From assembly GCA_910591455.2 (NCBI GenBank), contig OU342824.1, forward strand, positions 4,902,583 through 4,966,582: a stretch of 64,000 nucleotides of DNA, given 5' to 3'. The position numbers were made by a program, and so were the translations under genes. The notes beneath the pieces are model-generated. The model saw only the letters and a list, made by a program, of their open reading frames with translations, did not search any database and had not been told where the DNA came from. Positions 46,560 to 58,800 of the stretch are shown in pieces; positions within the stretch are counted from its first letter, which is position 1, and every line of letters begins with the position of its first letter. The stretch comes from Pholis gunnellus. Its lineage: Eukaryota > Chordata > Actinopteri > Perciformes > Pholidae.

Positions 46560-46985
46560 GGGTGCCTTCGTCAGAATGAAGAAGACCTTGAGCACCAACA
46601 TCTCAAGAAGAACAAAGCTAGCTTACTGTATGGGTGTGGGGCATGAGCAATGCATAAGGGAGACAACAATGCAGTTGATGTGGTCCTTAACAAGTGTCTA
46701 CAAAGAATCCTCAGAGTTGAAGGGTGAGACCTTGTCAGTACTGAGGGGCTACTGCAAAGAGTGAGGAAGGATGCGTAGACGAAAGATGATCGGACACAAG
46801 GCAGGACCAAAACAACAACAACTGCAACATAGCGATGACCTGGGCACCAGAGGGAGGAAGAGGAAGACCAAACAGGCGCACAGTTGAGAAAGAAACTGAA
46901 AATGCGTGATGTTGGAAATCATGTAATGAGCTGCAGACCATAGCAGTGGAAAGGTCGGGATTGGTGGAAACACTCGCGGTAACAG
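46560..46985 (+). pseudogene. LINE reverse-transcriptase C-terminal relic (frameshifted)
   Basis: Reading across frames on the + strand gives RMKKTLSTNISRRTKLAYC (46571 onward), then NKCLQRILRV (near 46689), RRRKMIGHKAG (near 46773) and APEGGRGRP..RRTVEKETENA (46840-46900). These are the ordered landmarks at the end of many non-LTR retrotransposon polyproteins: S..TK, then NKCLRRILxIRW, then RRRxWIGH, then L.W.P.G.R.RGRP..TWRR. At least two frame changes and lost residues show it is dead. The clade (L2, RTE-X or similar) cannot be set. Minus-strand frames of 74-99 codons over it are shadows. Confidence 0.7.
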
Positions 46986-48224
46986 GTGTCAAATGTGGTT
47001 TTGTAGCCATTATGATGCTACAATTCCACCTCAAATAATGCTGTATATTTCAGTATCAGCCCCGTCACTGAGCATCTGTGCCCCGGCAACAACTAAACTC
47101 TATCCATCTTATTTCCAACCTTAACTCAGAATCATAACTTTTGAAGTTGTAATCACGTGGAAGTCGAGATATATCTGGCACAGTTTCTGCAATGACCGGG
47201 CATGCTGGGAAACGTAGGAAATTACAAACTGAAGGTGAAATAGACAAAACCAGTAGAGATAGTCTGTAATACAGAGGAAAAGTAAACACTTTTTCCTGAA
47301 TCAGTGACTGATTAACTTCTTCTGCCCCTTTTGTGAAGCACTTTAAGATACATGCTGTATATTCACCTTTTTTTTTTAACCACTGCTGAAACGATGCATG
47401 CATGTGCCAAGAGTCGAGGGTTTAACCCGTAGCAGAGCTACGGACATGATAAAGGATGTCTCCAGCTACAGCAGCGCACCGCAGACGGAGGATCCGTGAT
47501 TGCTGACGGAGAGCTCTCTGAGATCCCGTGTGATGGCCTGCCAACATCAACCCCATTACATCTCCCCAAACAGTGGCTCAGGGTTCACAAGGAGGGCTCG
47601 AGCAGGCAGGGAAAAACTAGCACACTGCTTGACATCATCATCATCAATGTGTGTGCGTGGGTGTCGCTGGTAGAAAAGGTCCTTTTTTTTTCACCCCAAA
47701 GTGAAATATTTGACAGGTGAAACAAGTGATATCTAACAAAACCCTCGCAGATACAGTAATTACAGATTCGGTGTAGCTTTATTATTATTTATTATATCGG
47801 TTTATTTGCTTGTGATGCAGCCAAGTCCATAGTTCAGCAGCACTGCGCTGTTTTTACCATATAAGCTTAATTCCTGTGTGTACTAAGCAGCGTCTGTGTA
47901 TCGATTTTTAACAGGTATTTAAATGTGAAGGAGGTCAAACTATTATTTTTCAGTCCCGCGTCATGTGACCGATGCCCAATCCTCCGGACGTCTTGGAAAA
48001 CAGCCTCTTTCAGCTTCAGAAATCCGCCATGATATCATAGAGCCGGAGCTCGTTTGGCAGGCTTGTGTGGCACGGCCCTGTTTGGTCTGTTCTCACGGCG
48101 ACGAGGAGACAGGAAGGAGGGGATGCAGGAGCCAGAATGAGGTGAGCTATAGCAGGTGATCCCACTTGTCTCTCTCCATATCCCTCCGCCCATGTCGCTG
48201 AGACGGATGAAAGCTACTGTTGGC

Positions 48225-48226
<2 letters not shown>

Positions 48227-48255
<29 letters not shown>
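48227..48255. repeat. (TG)n microsatellite
   Basis: About 14 TG units. Confidence 0.96.
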
Positions 48256-48258
<3 letters not shown>

Positions 48259-48846
48259 GCCAATACTGATGTTTTTAATTTTATACTGAATCACAAGTGG
48301 TTGATACTTTGTCGTAACTCAAACTGACTTTTTATTGCTTTTATGCCCCAAAAAATAGTTTATTTTCCTCATTTGCTTGTGTTTTTTGAGTTTGCACGTT
48401 TTTTTTCAGCGTGTTGAGCTCTCAGGGCCACCGTAGAGCTCTAATTAAAACCCAATCATAATATCTGGCTGTGTGAATGAGTGCAAGGCTACTGGCTTTG
48501 ACATTTCTCAGCTGCAGGTAAGGCAGACGGCAGTCCAACAAATCATTCTCACCTGCTGCCATCCTGTCTTCAGCCCCTCGCAATATCTTGTCATCCCCCC
48601 AAATTGCCTCTGGCCTGTCTCAAATTCCCCTTTCCACCGATCCTTCCAATTACAGTGTGTGTCTGCGCACCGCGCAGCGACCGCACCGTACATCTCCCCT
48701 CTCTAACGATGTTTTTACAGGGACCAGAAGCAGACGTTGAGGTATTTGGGTTATTCTTTGGGTTAAGTCTGCAGCGCAACTGAAAATCCCACAAAATCGA
48801 ACGCTAATCGAGCGTTGGACTGAGAGTGAGGGTTGTGTGAGAGGGC

Positions 48847-48872
48847 TGTGTGTGTGTGTGTGTGTGTGTGTG
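48847..48872. repeat. (TG)n microsatellite
   Basis: Thirteen TG units. Confidence 0.96.
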
Positions 48873-49655
48873 GGCAGGTCTAGACTGAAGTCCATGACCC
48901 TTCCCTCTAAACGTCAATGTAGCGTAAAGTCATACTTTACACACTTAACGGGAGAGAGGAGGAGAAACATCAGTCTTTCTACCCATCTACTTGGTCGTAT
49001 GAAAATAAAAGTCTGAATTTATTAGGAAACATGAAGCTCAGAAAAAAAAGTCATAAAGTAAATCTAATAATGAGGTTTAAAAAAAAAAGGACGAAAAAAG
49101 CCAACTTGTGATGTACTGTAGCCATCCGACTACTCTGATCGTCTATAAACTCTGACCCCCCCCCCACACACACAACACGCTCTCATTATACAAACTGCGT
49201 CTTCTAGACCCACAACCTCATTTTCCCTGCATTTCTGCGAGATGTTTATGGAAAGCCTTTTTTGGCCATTTTGACATGAAAAAAAATCAGAGTTTGTCCT
49301 AATCAGATGCGAGCAGCCAGAACGCTTAAACTGAACTGTTATTCTTAGCGGTTTTGAGGGCAGCGGGCTTGTCGTTTTTGCTGTTTATATTTCAGATTTT
49401 AAGCAATACATATATAACAAATTATGCACATCACCTTCTCATATTAGGCAGAGTCTGGACGCTGGCATGTGGCTGTAGTGGGTAAAGGTCTGCCAAGGCC
49501 AAAAACCACTGGAAAAAGTGTGTGGGCTGAGCCGTGGATTCAGTCGGTTCTTTGTAACATGTGCGGGAGATCTTTTTTTTTTTTTTTGCGAGAACATGCC
49601 TGAAAGAATGCAGCTGCATTAAATAGATTTACCAAAAGGAGTAGCCTATACCTGT

Positions 49656-49995
49656 CCGAGGAGTATTAATAAGGCTTGGAATGAAATTAAATCAACAATA
49701 ACAACTCATCACATTAAATTCCGCACCGCGGCCGGGCTTTCCCCTCTTCAAATATTAAAAGTGTGACTTGAAAAAACGCGGGCAGAGGCATTGAGCGTAC
49801 AGGCGAGTGAGGAGGCCCCCGGCCGCAGAGATTATTGAGAAATGACTCGAGTTTAGCTCTTCATGTGTTTCGCATTTCCCTTTCTGATTGAAGTGCAATG
49901 GACCGTTCCTCCACATTTCCCCCAGAGTTTATCAAACTGTGGCTGGAATCTCTTGCTATTATCTAAACAGGGGTAAACTGCACCGCTGCCGTTAG
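49656..49995. promoter_or_regulatory. Candidate conserved non-coding element
   Basis: A long unique patch combining CpG-rich blocks (CCGCACCGCGGCCGGGC near 49721, GGAGGCCCCCGGCCGCAG near 49810) with ATTATTGAGAAATGACTCGA and TTGCTATTATCTAAACAGGG. No open frame of note and no repeat similarity. One of the better enhancer candidates by composition; unverified. Confidence 0.35.
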
Positions 49996-50235
49996 CAAGC
50001 AGAGACATGCGGAGCAAAATCCAACCGAGGGATTAGTGAGCGCTATTGGTGTTTCTCAATACCCAGTCAGACAGTCACAGCTCTTAACTCAAAGAGATTG
50101 ATAGATCTGTCTGACGGCCGATGAAGAAAGAAAGGAGCAGTTAGATGAACAGACTGGTTGTGTGCTAGCCAGCAGTTTAAAAGCAGATTATCGAAACCAT
50201 TTTATTTTGAGGTAAAAAAGAGTCGTGCTCATTGG

Positions 50236-50516
50236 CAGTTAACGTATAACTAGCTTAGCATAAAGACTGGAAGCAGGAGGAAACAGCTAGCCGGGCTTTG
50301 TCCAAACATTGAAAAAAAAAGAAAACCATCTTTCGGGAGTCTCCGCTGGTTGCCTCTCAACTTCACTAGCCTTTTTCACACAGCAGTGGTTATGCTAAGC
50401 TAACCAGCTGCTGGCTGTAGCTTTGCATAAAACGGATAAAAGTGGTATCACTGTTCCCATCCAACTTGACGAGAAAGCGTAAACGTTTTTAAAAGCCAAA
50501 TCATTCCTTTTAAAAT
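50236..50516. mobile_element. Foldback MITE family M, shortened copy
   Basis: The left inner arm ACTAGCTTAGCATAAAGACT..GGAGGAAACAGCTAGCC is mirrored by GTTATGCTAAGCTAACCAGC, TGCTGGCTGTAGCTTTGCAT and AAGTGGTATCACTG. The right end AAATCATTCCTTTTAAAA matches the family terminus CTATTCCTTTAA. The middle contains GCTGGTTGCCTCTCAAC, also typical of the family. The left outer end is not sharp. Confidence 0.7.
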
Positions 50517-52049
50517 GTGTCCGTCGCTTAATTTGACTTCCTTTTAGCAACATCGCTGTGTTCCAATATTGAACTGCTGCTAACATAGTGAGTACAATGT
50601 TTTACTATCGATAGTAATATTGGCTAAGAACTATGAAACCAGAATAAGTGGAAATAAAAAATGTCCCCTTGTTGGATTGATAAAGTAACTATCTATCATC
50701 TAACCTTTTAACACAGAGGGAGGCAGCTTCCAGGAACATCACCGCTGGTGGAAACAAATGCTCAATAAATACCCATGTTAGATATATGTTTATCATTAAA
50801 GTAAGCAGCAATTAGCGAGCCAGTCGTTAAAATGTGAGGATGGAGCATCAATCGACAGCTTGCACTCAGACGACCTGACTCATTGCCGTTCTATGCGTCC
50901 CGCTGGAACTTATGAGGCAAAGAAATATACGTTTAAAAGGAAAAACACATCATCCCATGGGAGTGAGAAATTAAGCATGGTGATTACAAGCTTACGAGAT
51001 GTACAGTCTGAGTGAGTGGACAAAAAAACTCACTTGTTTATTTGTCTGTGGAGGTTTAATGCTCTGAAATTATTATTACCCCTAGTGTAAAACAAATCCT
51101 CTTTCTTTTCAAATCTTCTGAATTAAACATCATTGAAGCCTCAATGTCCTCACTCAGAGTCAACTCCCTTTTTAAAACCTTGTAGTTTCACGTTTGCTTT
51201 CAGCCAAGTCGACCTGACGTCCAAACTAAATTGAGGTATTTTATATAGAGTTCTCTTAAAAGGCAGTTACGGAACATTTCACAGAACTGCAGTGGCTTAA
51301 TGGCATTCCCTGACACTTTTACACTGCTGTGTTCACACGAAGAATAGGGGGGAAAAAGAAGACAAAGTCATTTACAGAATGGGGAATCTCAGTAATTGCG
51401 TGTCATTACGTCTGTCACAATGCAGATGTCATTCTCAGTTTGTCTGCTGCCCCTTTGTTGACCGTGGTTTTCAGAAATTGTAAAAAAAAGTCTTCTTCTC
51501 CTCCAGGAAAGAATAATGTTCAAACCAAAAGGACTACGATTTTAGGGGGAAATACGAAGCAGAACTGATGTTACCCTGCAAACAAAAGGTTTTTACGAAA
51601 TGATAGAAAGTAAGTAATGTAAAGTAGTGAATAATGCGTTATGGTGACTTTTAACCATTGCGTTGATTCCAGTAGTCATGATAAGCCTAAATGAGAGGGA
51701 CCGCGTGTAACTGATGATGGAGCAACCCATTCGTCAGGAAAAGTTGTTGGCATGGTATGTTTCTGCAAACCACGGACGGGCTTGAATGTCAATGTTTTTT
51801 GCAAGTGCAAGAGCAAGTGACATAGCATATTGAGCGACCGTCATTATTACACCTTAGTAACTGTGGTATTACAATAAATGTATGTTCATACATAGATGTT
51901 TCAAGAAGATATGGAGGGACTTAGGACCCAGGGGCAATGGAGGGGAAGCAGGGGAACCTGGGAAAGAGGCTGGTATCGGGGCAGAAGGGCATTGTTGGTT
52001 CAGGCTAATAAAGAGTTTAGTTGGAAGCAGTTTGGTCTCACGTGAATTC
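50517..52049. other. Non-coding sequence
   Basis: No gene or named repeat recognised. The frames at 51329-51568 and 51869-52133 (75-83 codons, overlapping on both strands) have no domain. Confidence 0.6.
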
Positions 52050-52305
52050 TTATACGTTCTTAAAGAACACCCCGTAACTACAAAAACAGGGCTCATCCAG
52101 GAGTCCCGTGTGAAACCAAAAGCAAACCTTTAGACTTGTTACGTAACAAAAGGGCAGTTGTTGTTTATTCAAGGTTGTTACGCTGCACAATAGTAACTTA
52201 TGTGGCATTTCGAGTTTCTGCAAGCGTGACAGGAGGCTGATGTGAAACACATTGATGTAACGTCTTCTTGGTGCAGAAACGATGACGTTCAACGCATCGG
52301 TGGTT
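52050..52305 (-). repeat. Family G-type dispersed repeat, reverse
   Basis: TCCCGTGTGAAACCAAAAGC and TTGTTACGTAACAAAAGGGC are the reverse complement of the GGTTTCACACGGGA and TTGTTACGTAA steps in family G (35201-35500). The right part, TTTCTGCAAGCGTGACAGGA..CAGAAACGATGACGTTCAAC, matches 38665-38735. Either the two are parts of one long family or two repeats lie side by side. Confidence 0.55.
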
Positions 52306-53485
52306 TGCCGAAACAATGCAAACATTTATTCTGGCGACTGGGTTGTGATGGACAGGTCTGCAAAGCGAAAACAGACACAGTGGTCTGGATCTGACTAAGG
52401 TGCGTTGTTCTCAGTGTCCAATGAGTGACCTACTTAGTCTGTCCGGGAAAGTCTTTGTCCTTTGACAAAAACATTGACAAAGTTTCCAAAGTACAGCGAC
52501 AGCTTTTATGGAAGTATTTACCCATTTTTTTTAATATTTAGTAATTCTTCAACTGAGGCCTCTTCCCAAAACTTTTTGGATTTAATTAAATAAGACAGTA
52601 AGGAGGTCAAGGTCTTTGCTATATCGCCCAGACTAGGTCCCAACTGTTTTGACTGATCAACCTTTAAAATGCAGACACTATGAGCAGTGACTGGAATGGG
52701 CTTTGCTCTGGTTGTTAACATTGTAGCAAAGTGTGACTTTTATTATAAAGGGGTTTGACAGGCCAAATGGGATTTAAATTGAAATACTGAAAAACACAAC
52801 ATTTTCCTCCATTCAGTATTTGCATGCTTTGCAATTTCCTGTAATAATAATAGTGTCCATTTCACCACCGGCCCTTCCACTGTGGCAAAGGTTTGGCCAA
52901 AACCTGACTTTGTTCTGTTCATTAGGCAAGCTAGGAAAGGCCATGCTGTGCTGTGGAAGTTGCTCCATATTTTCCTGCATTGATTTTGTTGATAAATTCA
53001 AGCCTCGATAGATGTGATCAACGGGATTGCCAGCTTTCCCTTGAAGTCTCCCACCCGCGGTCACGAAAAGGTGTCAAAGCTAGTTTGGGAACGCAAAATA
53101 AACAGAGAGATTGATGGCAAAAGTGCTTTCATTTGTGCATTTTAGTCTCATTATGTCAGGCTATTCAGCAGGGGCGGGAAAGATGGAAAAATCTGCTCAA
53201 TCATAAGTGGACATCCAGTAGAAAAAAAAACAAAAAAATATAAAGAAGTCAAACCGACGTTTGTGACCAGCAGCAACCAAAATGCAGAGAAAACCACAAC
53301 TAGTCCCAGGTTTGTATGGGCCAATTGGTGGGTAATTTCATAAAAACAAGTTGTGTTTCTGCAGCCCAGCCCGTCTGCTGATGGAAATGTTAACCGAGCA
53401 CAGTCAACGGAGAGCGAGAGGGACATAAATATTATGCTAACTGTTTGATAGAAATGCATGCAAGACCAGTGTGAGGTCTTAAATT
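52306..53485. other. Non-coding sequence
   Basis: No gene recognised. Frames of 83-102 codons on the minus strand lack domains. Confidence 0.6.
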
Positions 53486-53745
53486 GTCATTGGCTTTTTT
53501 TTCTTCTTCTTTGACCCGCAATTGTGTGGCGGAGAGCAAGTCAACGCTCGTTCACGCCCACATTTCCCAAAGACCCCGTCCTACGTCAGTGGCGCAGCTC
53601 CCGACCATAACTCCCACTGGAATCCATTCATTCCGCTGATTAGTATTGATCTGCATTTTCGAAACATTTACCGCCTGGCAACTCTGTTTAGTGTGTAAAC
53701 TGCAGCGCAAACAAACCCCGACCGCATAACACGCTGCTCTTTAAT
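53486..53745. promoter_or_regulatory. Candidate conserved non-coding element
   Basis: A unique, evenly CpG-bearing patch (GTGTGGCGGAGAGCAAG, CAACGCTCGTTCACGCCC, TACGTCAGTGGCGCAGC) with CCGCTGATTAGTATTGATC near 53634 and CGCTGCTCTTTAATGGGG near 53732. No repeat similarity or long frame. Inference only. Confidence 0.3.
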
Positions 53746-56535
53746 GGGGCCTGGGTTGTGCTCGGGAGTAACAGCCTGTCCTGTAATCTGCGTCAACTCT
53801 TTGTCAAGCAACATCCCCGTCAAAATGAACTGCAGAGGTCAGTGTGTAGTCATCACTTGCAAAGGTCTTTGGTTTTTAAGAACTGCACTATTAAACATCT
53901 TTCTGATTTGTGAATGTTTTGATGTTAAAGGGGCACTTCAGTTATTTTGTAGCAACCTTGCACACTGTAGGGCTTGTGAGCGACATTGTAGAGAAAAAGG
54001 GAGTGGTCAAAATCAGACAGTGTCACTTGAGTCTTACTGTCAAAGTTAATAAATAGTAGTCGTAGTGATGAGATGCAACATACTCAGCAGGTAACAGTTG
54101 TTGCATCATGAAGATCTGAGAAGCTTTCTGATAAAGTCAGAGAAAATAACCTGAATGATGTCATCAGGGTTATTTAGCATTATGGGATTTGTAGTATCCT
54201 GCATCATTGGAGCTCGACCAAGTTAGTACGAGTCAGGACATCTCATCCTCTGCACTGATTCGTCTTAAATCCTGCTATTTGATACAATTAACCATTTGAG
54301 ATTTTCTTCAGACTGGACGTTACTGCACCTTCTATTCCCTCTCAGCTCAGCCAACGTACGAGCCAATGCAGCCAATTATCAGCTCCTATCCTGGATTTTC
54401 CCCCAAACACCACCAAGAACATCGCATACCATGCATCTTTCTCCTCCCCTGCCACTTTTCCCTCCACCTATCCACCTATCCTGTCCCTTCCCAACGGTAA
54501 CTCAGCTGGTGGCCCCATACTCGCACCACCTCGCCCCACCCAGCCCAGTCCTCCCCACCTCATTTAGCTCCTCCACTCGAACCCAGCCCTTACCTTACCC
54601 TCGCCCCCTGGCTACATCTTGGCTGGGCCTGTCTGGTGATAAATGAGAGCTTTCACACTCTGGGTTTGTCCTGGCTGCAAAGGCCGGTGGTTAACGGTTG
54701 GCACGGCCGGATTCCTCATGAGCGTTTGCAGAGTTACAGTCACCTGAGATGAAGATGAGGAAGGAGGGAGCGATGTTTGACCGAAAGAAAGTAGGAAGAA
54801 ATTGTGGAAGAGGGAGAAACAGAGGAAAGTACCATATTGGCCTGAATATAAGATTTATTTTCTTGAAATTGTATTATATAAAGTTGGAGACATTTATGGA
54901 TTCACAACATTAGATATTAGTTTGAATTAAGAGTAGAAGAGTAGGACTCCCTTTTAGTACTTTGTACAAAAATCCATCCTTATTAGAAATAGACTAGTGT
55001 CATGTCTGTTTGTGATTGTGTTTTTAAAATTGTGTTTTTATTACACATATTCATCAGCAGTGTGTCTAAACACAGCGACAAGCAGTCACACATACGCTTA
55101 ACAAATGTCAGCAAAGTTATTGTAGTTCACCTTGAGAGGAACATATCTTTACCACATGTTTTTATATTAGGGCCAATAAGGTACAAGAGAAAAAAAAAGG
55201 AGGAAAGAGAGACTTTGTGGGAGAGAGCACATTGGTAAAGAGGACATATAAAAAAAAGGGATTGTAGGGAGTGATGGAGTAAAAAGCAGAGAGGAATAGA
55301 TTGCGGTGGCCAGGTAAAGGCTTAGACACACACACACAACTTAACAGCAGAATAAGGAGGAAGAGTCGAAGAGAGCAGGTATGGAGAAATGGAAGCAGGA
55401 CAAGGAGGGAAAAAAACACAACTTGAGGATGAAGAGCAGTAGAGAGACAGAAACAGAGAGAACAGGAACCAGCCAATTGAGTTTAATGTTGTCTGGCTGC
55501 TTGTCTGGTCCATTAGTGGTTCTGTTCAGCATTCCTCAACAGACCACTACAGACCACATGAAGCACAGGGGGCACCAAGTCCCAGGAGAGTGCAGGTGTG
55601 TGGGTGTCTGTGTGTGTGTGTGTCCGATGTTCTTCATTTCAACGGGGCATGCTCACACACCCGTGTCTGCTCCGTCCCACTGCACTTTCACTGTGCACAG
55701 CGTGAAGTGGATTTATGGACGCTCTCGGAGCTTCTGCGTGACCCGTTCAATTCGGCAGCCATTGTTTTTTAAACCAACCAGCCGTTTCAACGCGGCAGCA
55801 GATTCAAGGCACATCCCCATGCAGAAGGCGGTCACAGCGGTCACGCAGGACTGCAGCGATGCAGGCGGAGGAAAACCAAAAAGAAAACCGTCCTGAAGGA
55901 AAGCTCACAGCGCAGTAAAACACAGGATAATAAACCTTCCATGGTTTCTCTCTTTTTTTCTTTCGACATGTGTGTGCAGATGAGCTGGAGTGTGTGTGTG
56001 TGTGTGGCCTGTTATTCTTGCCTTCAGGTCTAATTGACGTGATCTTCCACCAACCCAGTCCCAGCCCCTGGTGCCAGTGAGGGTGCACGCGAGTATGTGT
56101 GTGTCACCAGCGTTGCTCTTTAAGCCGTCGCCGCTGTTGGACCGCCCCCGAATGCTGACCGCTGGCAAAAGCACATGGCATAACGCAAACACTGAGGTTG
56201 TAATCAGGCCAGCAGACTTGTATAGGGTCTTCTAGAAGATACAATATACACACACCATGCTGTAAATGCTGCATGTGCCCCATCCAAGTACTATGGAAAT
56301 AGATGGGTATACATCTGGTTGCGATGGGAAACGGTGGCTTTCCACCACTATGGCGGCTTGGCGAGTGGCTTCCTGAAGCTGGAAGGAAAATGGGAGTGTG
56401 TGGGAAACGTAGCGTTGGAATGGAAACCCTGATTCCATAATTCATGGCAATGCAAAGCTGCTGGGAATTGCGCTTATTGACTTCGAGACTTACACCACCA
56501 ATACAGCACGTAACTAGGCCTTATCATCTGTTACC
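53746..56535. other. Non-coding sequence
   Basis: Short CA and TG arrays at 55326-55340, 55602-55622 and 55989-56007. Pyrimidine-rich at 54400-54610. The 171-codon frame at 55381-55896 and the frames opposite it have no domain and include translated TG repeat. No gene recognised. Confidence 0.6.
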
Positions 56536-56695
56536 AGGCAGACACGGGACCAAGTCATTATTTTTGCAAGTCACAAGTAAATAAGTGAGCAAGTAAGTTT
56601 CAAGTCCTAGCACTCAAGTCCCAAGTTAAATCCTAAACTTTGAGTTTTGGGGTCCAAAACAAGTCATAATGCGCTCGTCAACAATTGTAATGCCT
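56536..56695 (+). repeat. Dispersed repeat rich in CAAGTC steps
   Basis: GACACGGGACCAAGTCATTA, TTTGCAAGTCACAAGTAAAT, TTTCAAGTCC, ACTCAAGTCCCAAGTTAAAT, CCTAAACTTTGAGTTTTGGG and CCAAAACAAGTCATAATG follow in order a fish dispersed repeat known from memory by its reiterated CAAGTC. Non-coding, ends undefined. Confidence 0.55.
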
Positions 56696-58329
56696 GTCGC
56701 TCCTCCGTCGTAGAGCAGGGCTCCAACCCTGACCTCGAGTCAGAAGCTTTGGGTAACGACACAAAGAATAATATTACAGATAGAAGTGGCCTCACTGGGC
56801 ATGGCTGGGACAGAGAGAATGTTTAAAAAGAAAAAAGTGGACGACACTAACAAGAAAGTATATTGCAAAACAGCAAATACCTTTTTCTTTTTAAGTTTGC
56901 TCTACATACTCGTAAGTACTGATTCGCTCTTTGTTAGAATCTCTGTGATTTATCGCTGTGATTTATTAACGAAGGTGCAGGTGTTCGCAGCTGGACTTGT
57001 TCCACTTTTATTGCCGAGTTCAAGTTCACACTGTTGAATTTCTTTCCCTCTTCTCTGCTCCATTCATCCACCCATCCCGCCTGCCTGCTTGCTTTCTTGT
57101 CCTGACCCCAACACTTCCTGTCTCTCCCTCCTTCTTCTTTGCGTCGTCCTACACATCCGACATTTGACCTCCCCCGAGTTCCATTTTGAATTGTGGGGTC
57201 ATGATCGCCCACCCGTTTTGGGAGAGCCCAATAAAACACCGGCAGGGAAAGTGGATGAAAGAGGCCTTGTCCCAGGCTGAAGATTAATTGAAGGGGACAA
57301 TGGGACGGGACCTCCCCTTCCTTTCCCTCCATTCATGAGCAGAGTCACAGGTCGCCATCAGATGTGTCGCTCCGCGGAGTTAAATGGCTGCTACACGGCC
57401 AGTAGCGGAGGCTCATGTGTGGGCAGGGATTACGATTCTCATGAATCAGTAGTTTGGAGGCGTCAGGCTGAGTGTGGTTCATTCACATGGAAATGGCCTT
57501 TCTTATTTAGAGTGGGAATCCCTTTCTCAGGCCCACAGTGTCATGTTTTTATATTTAGTTTTCATGATAGATTTTTACTCTATTTTTTTACTCTAATACA
57601 TTTAATATTGGACTTTACCATGTTTCAGATAATTCCTATTATCTTTTTTTCATTTTATTGTTATTATGCTGTAAATATTGTTTTACTTTCTATTTAACGT
57701 ATGTTTAAACCACATCAAAAAGACTTTGTTTTGATATTTTCCTTTACAGTTTTTTTTTGCCTTTCCAACACATCTTCATTTATTTTTTGGGCTTTTATAA
57801 AGTTTGCATGTCATGTACATGTTTATTTTAGAAATGCACCTTGTGGTACCCACTTTTGTTTCTCTCTTGATGTCAATGTGATACAGAATCGTGCCAATGC
57901 TTTCTGCTGTTTGACAGTTGGTAGCGGTAATGGGCCAAGACACGCAGCAATGAGCCAGCGAAGGTAAGGAAGAGCAAGACCGCTAGCTAGCTAACATTCA
58001 GAGAAACAATGCAGGCTTTCAAAAAAACACGCTGTGAAATAAATGTTGAATCAGGAAGCAAATACATTTACACTTTTGTTAGGCCTCAAGGATAAACACA
58101 CTGCACTCTCATGAGAAACTTTGAATGGAAACATAATGTCGGTTGACAAGAAAGCTCGATAGGGTACCTTTAACTTCTACTAGGGGTCTATGCGTCCTTA
58201 AGCAACACACTTGCTTCTGACGGGCATCTGTGAGTGGGTACACAGCTTGGACCCGGTAAAGTCTTCGGTATGGAGCGGGTTCAGACCATTTCTTAAACGC
58301 TAATCAGGGTTAAGTTTGGTTATTTTCAA
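56696..58329. other. Non-coding sequence
   Basis: T-rich at 57540-57830. 57160-57310 is a unique patch (GGGGTCATGATCGCCCACCC, GAAGATTAATTGAAGGGG) that could be regulatory. A GCTAGCTAGCTAAC run lies near 57983. Frames of 120 and 88 codons are T-rich chance coding. Confidence 0.55.
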
Positions 58330-58800
58330 ATGTAATTAATTATTATGTTAATGTTCCTGCCCTCACCTATGGTCACCAACTCTAGGTCGCAGCTACAAGC
58401 GGCCGAAATGAGTTTCCTCCATAGGGTGGCCGGTGCTCAGCCTTAGAGATAGGGTAAGGAGCTCGGACATCAGGAGGGAACTTGGAGTCGAGCCGCTACT
58501 CCTTTGCGTCGAAAGGAGTCAGCTGAGGTGGTTCGGGCATCTGATTAGGATGCCTCCCGGACGCCTCCCACTGGAGGTTTTCCAGGCACGTCCAACTGGG
58601 AGGAGACCCCGGGGAAGACCCAGAACACGCTGGAGGGATTATATCTCCCAGCTGGCCTGGGAACGCCTCGGGATCCCCCAGTATGAGCTGGAAAATGTTG
58701 CGGGCGAGAGGAAAGTCTGGGTCAGCCTGCTTGGCCTGCTGCCACCGCGACCCGACCCCCGGATAAGCGGAGGAAAATGGATGGATGGATGGATGCTAAT
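58330..58800 (+). mobile_element. Rex3-like (RTE clade) LINE, 5'-truncated 3' end
   Basis: The segment encodes the C-terminal tail of a non-LTR retrotransposon polyprotein. One frame gives SQLQAAEMSFLHRVAG (58387-58434). After a one-base shift another gives LSLRDRVRSSDIRRELGVEP, then SQLRWFGHLIRMPPGRLP, RPRGRPRTRWRDYISQLAWE and RKVWVSLLGLLPPRPDPR (58436-58770). It ends in a short GATG tail (58778-58795), as Rex3-type elements do (established for that family). The reverse-transcriptase core and endonuclease are absent: this is a 5'-truncated, dead copy. Codon use and GC content are far higher than the flanks. The residual 131-codon open frame (58433-58828) is part of this relic, not a host gene. 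Confidence 0.85.

Larger units (their letters stand above)
46986..49655. other. Non-coding sequence with TG arrays
   Basis: TG arrays at 48227-48255 and 48847-48872, C/CA at 49156-49175, and 15 T at 49573-49587. No gene recognised; frames up to 112 codons on both strands lack domains. Confidence 0.6.

Noticed and set aside
55381..55896. 171-codon open frame on the + strand
   Set aside because: Includes translated TG repeat (CVCVCVC) and has no recognisable domain; chance frame.
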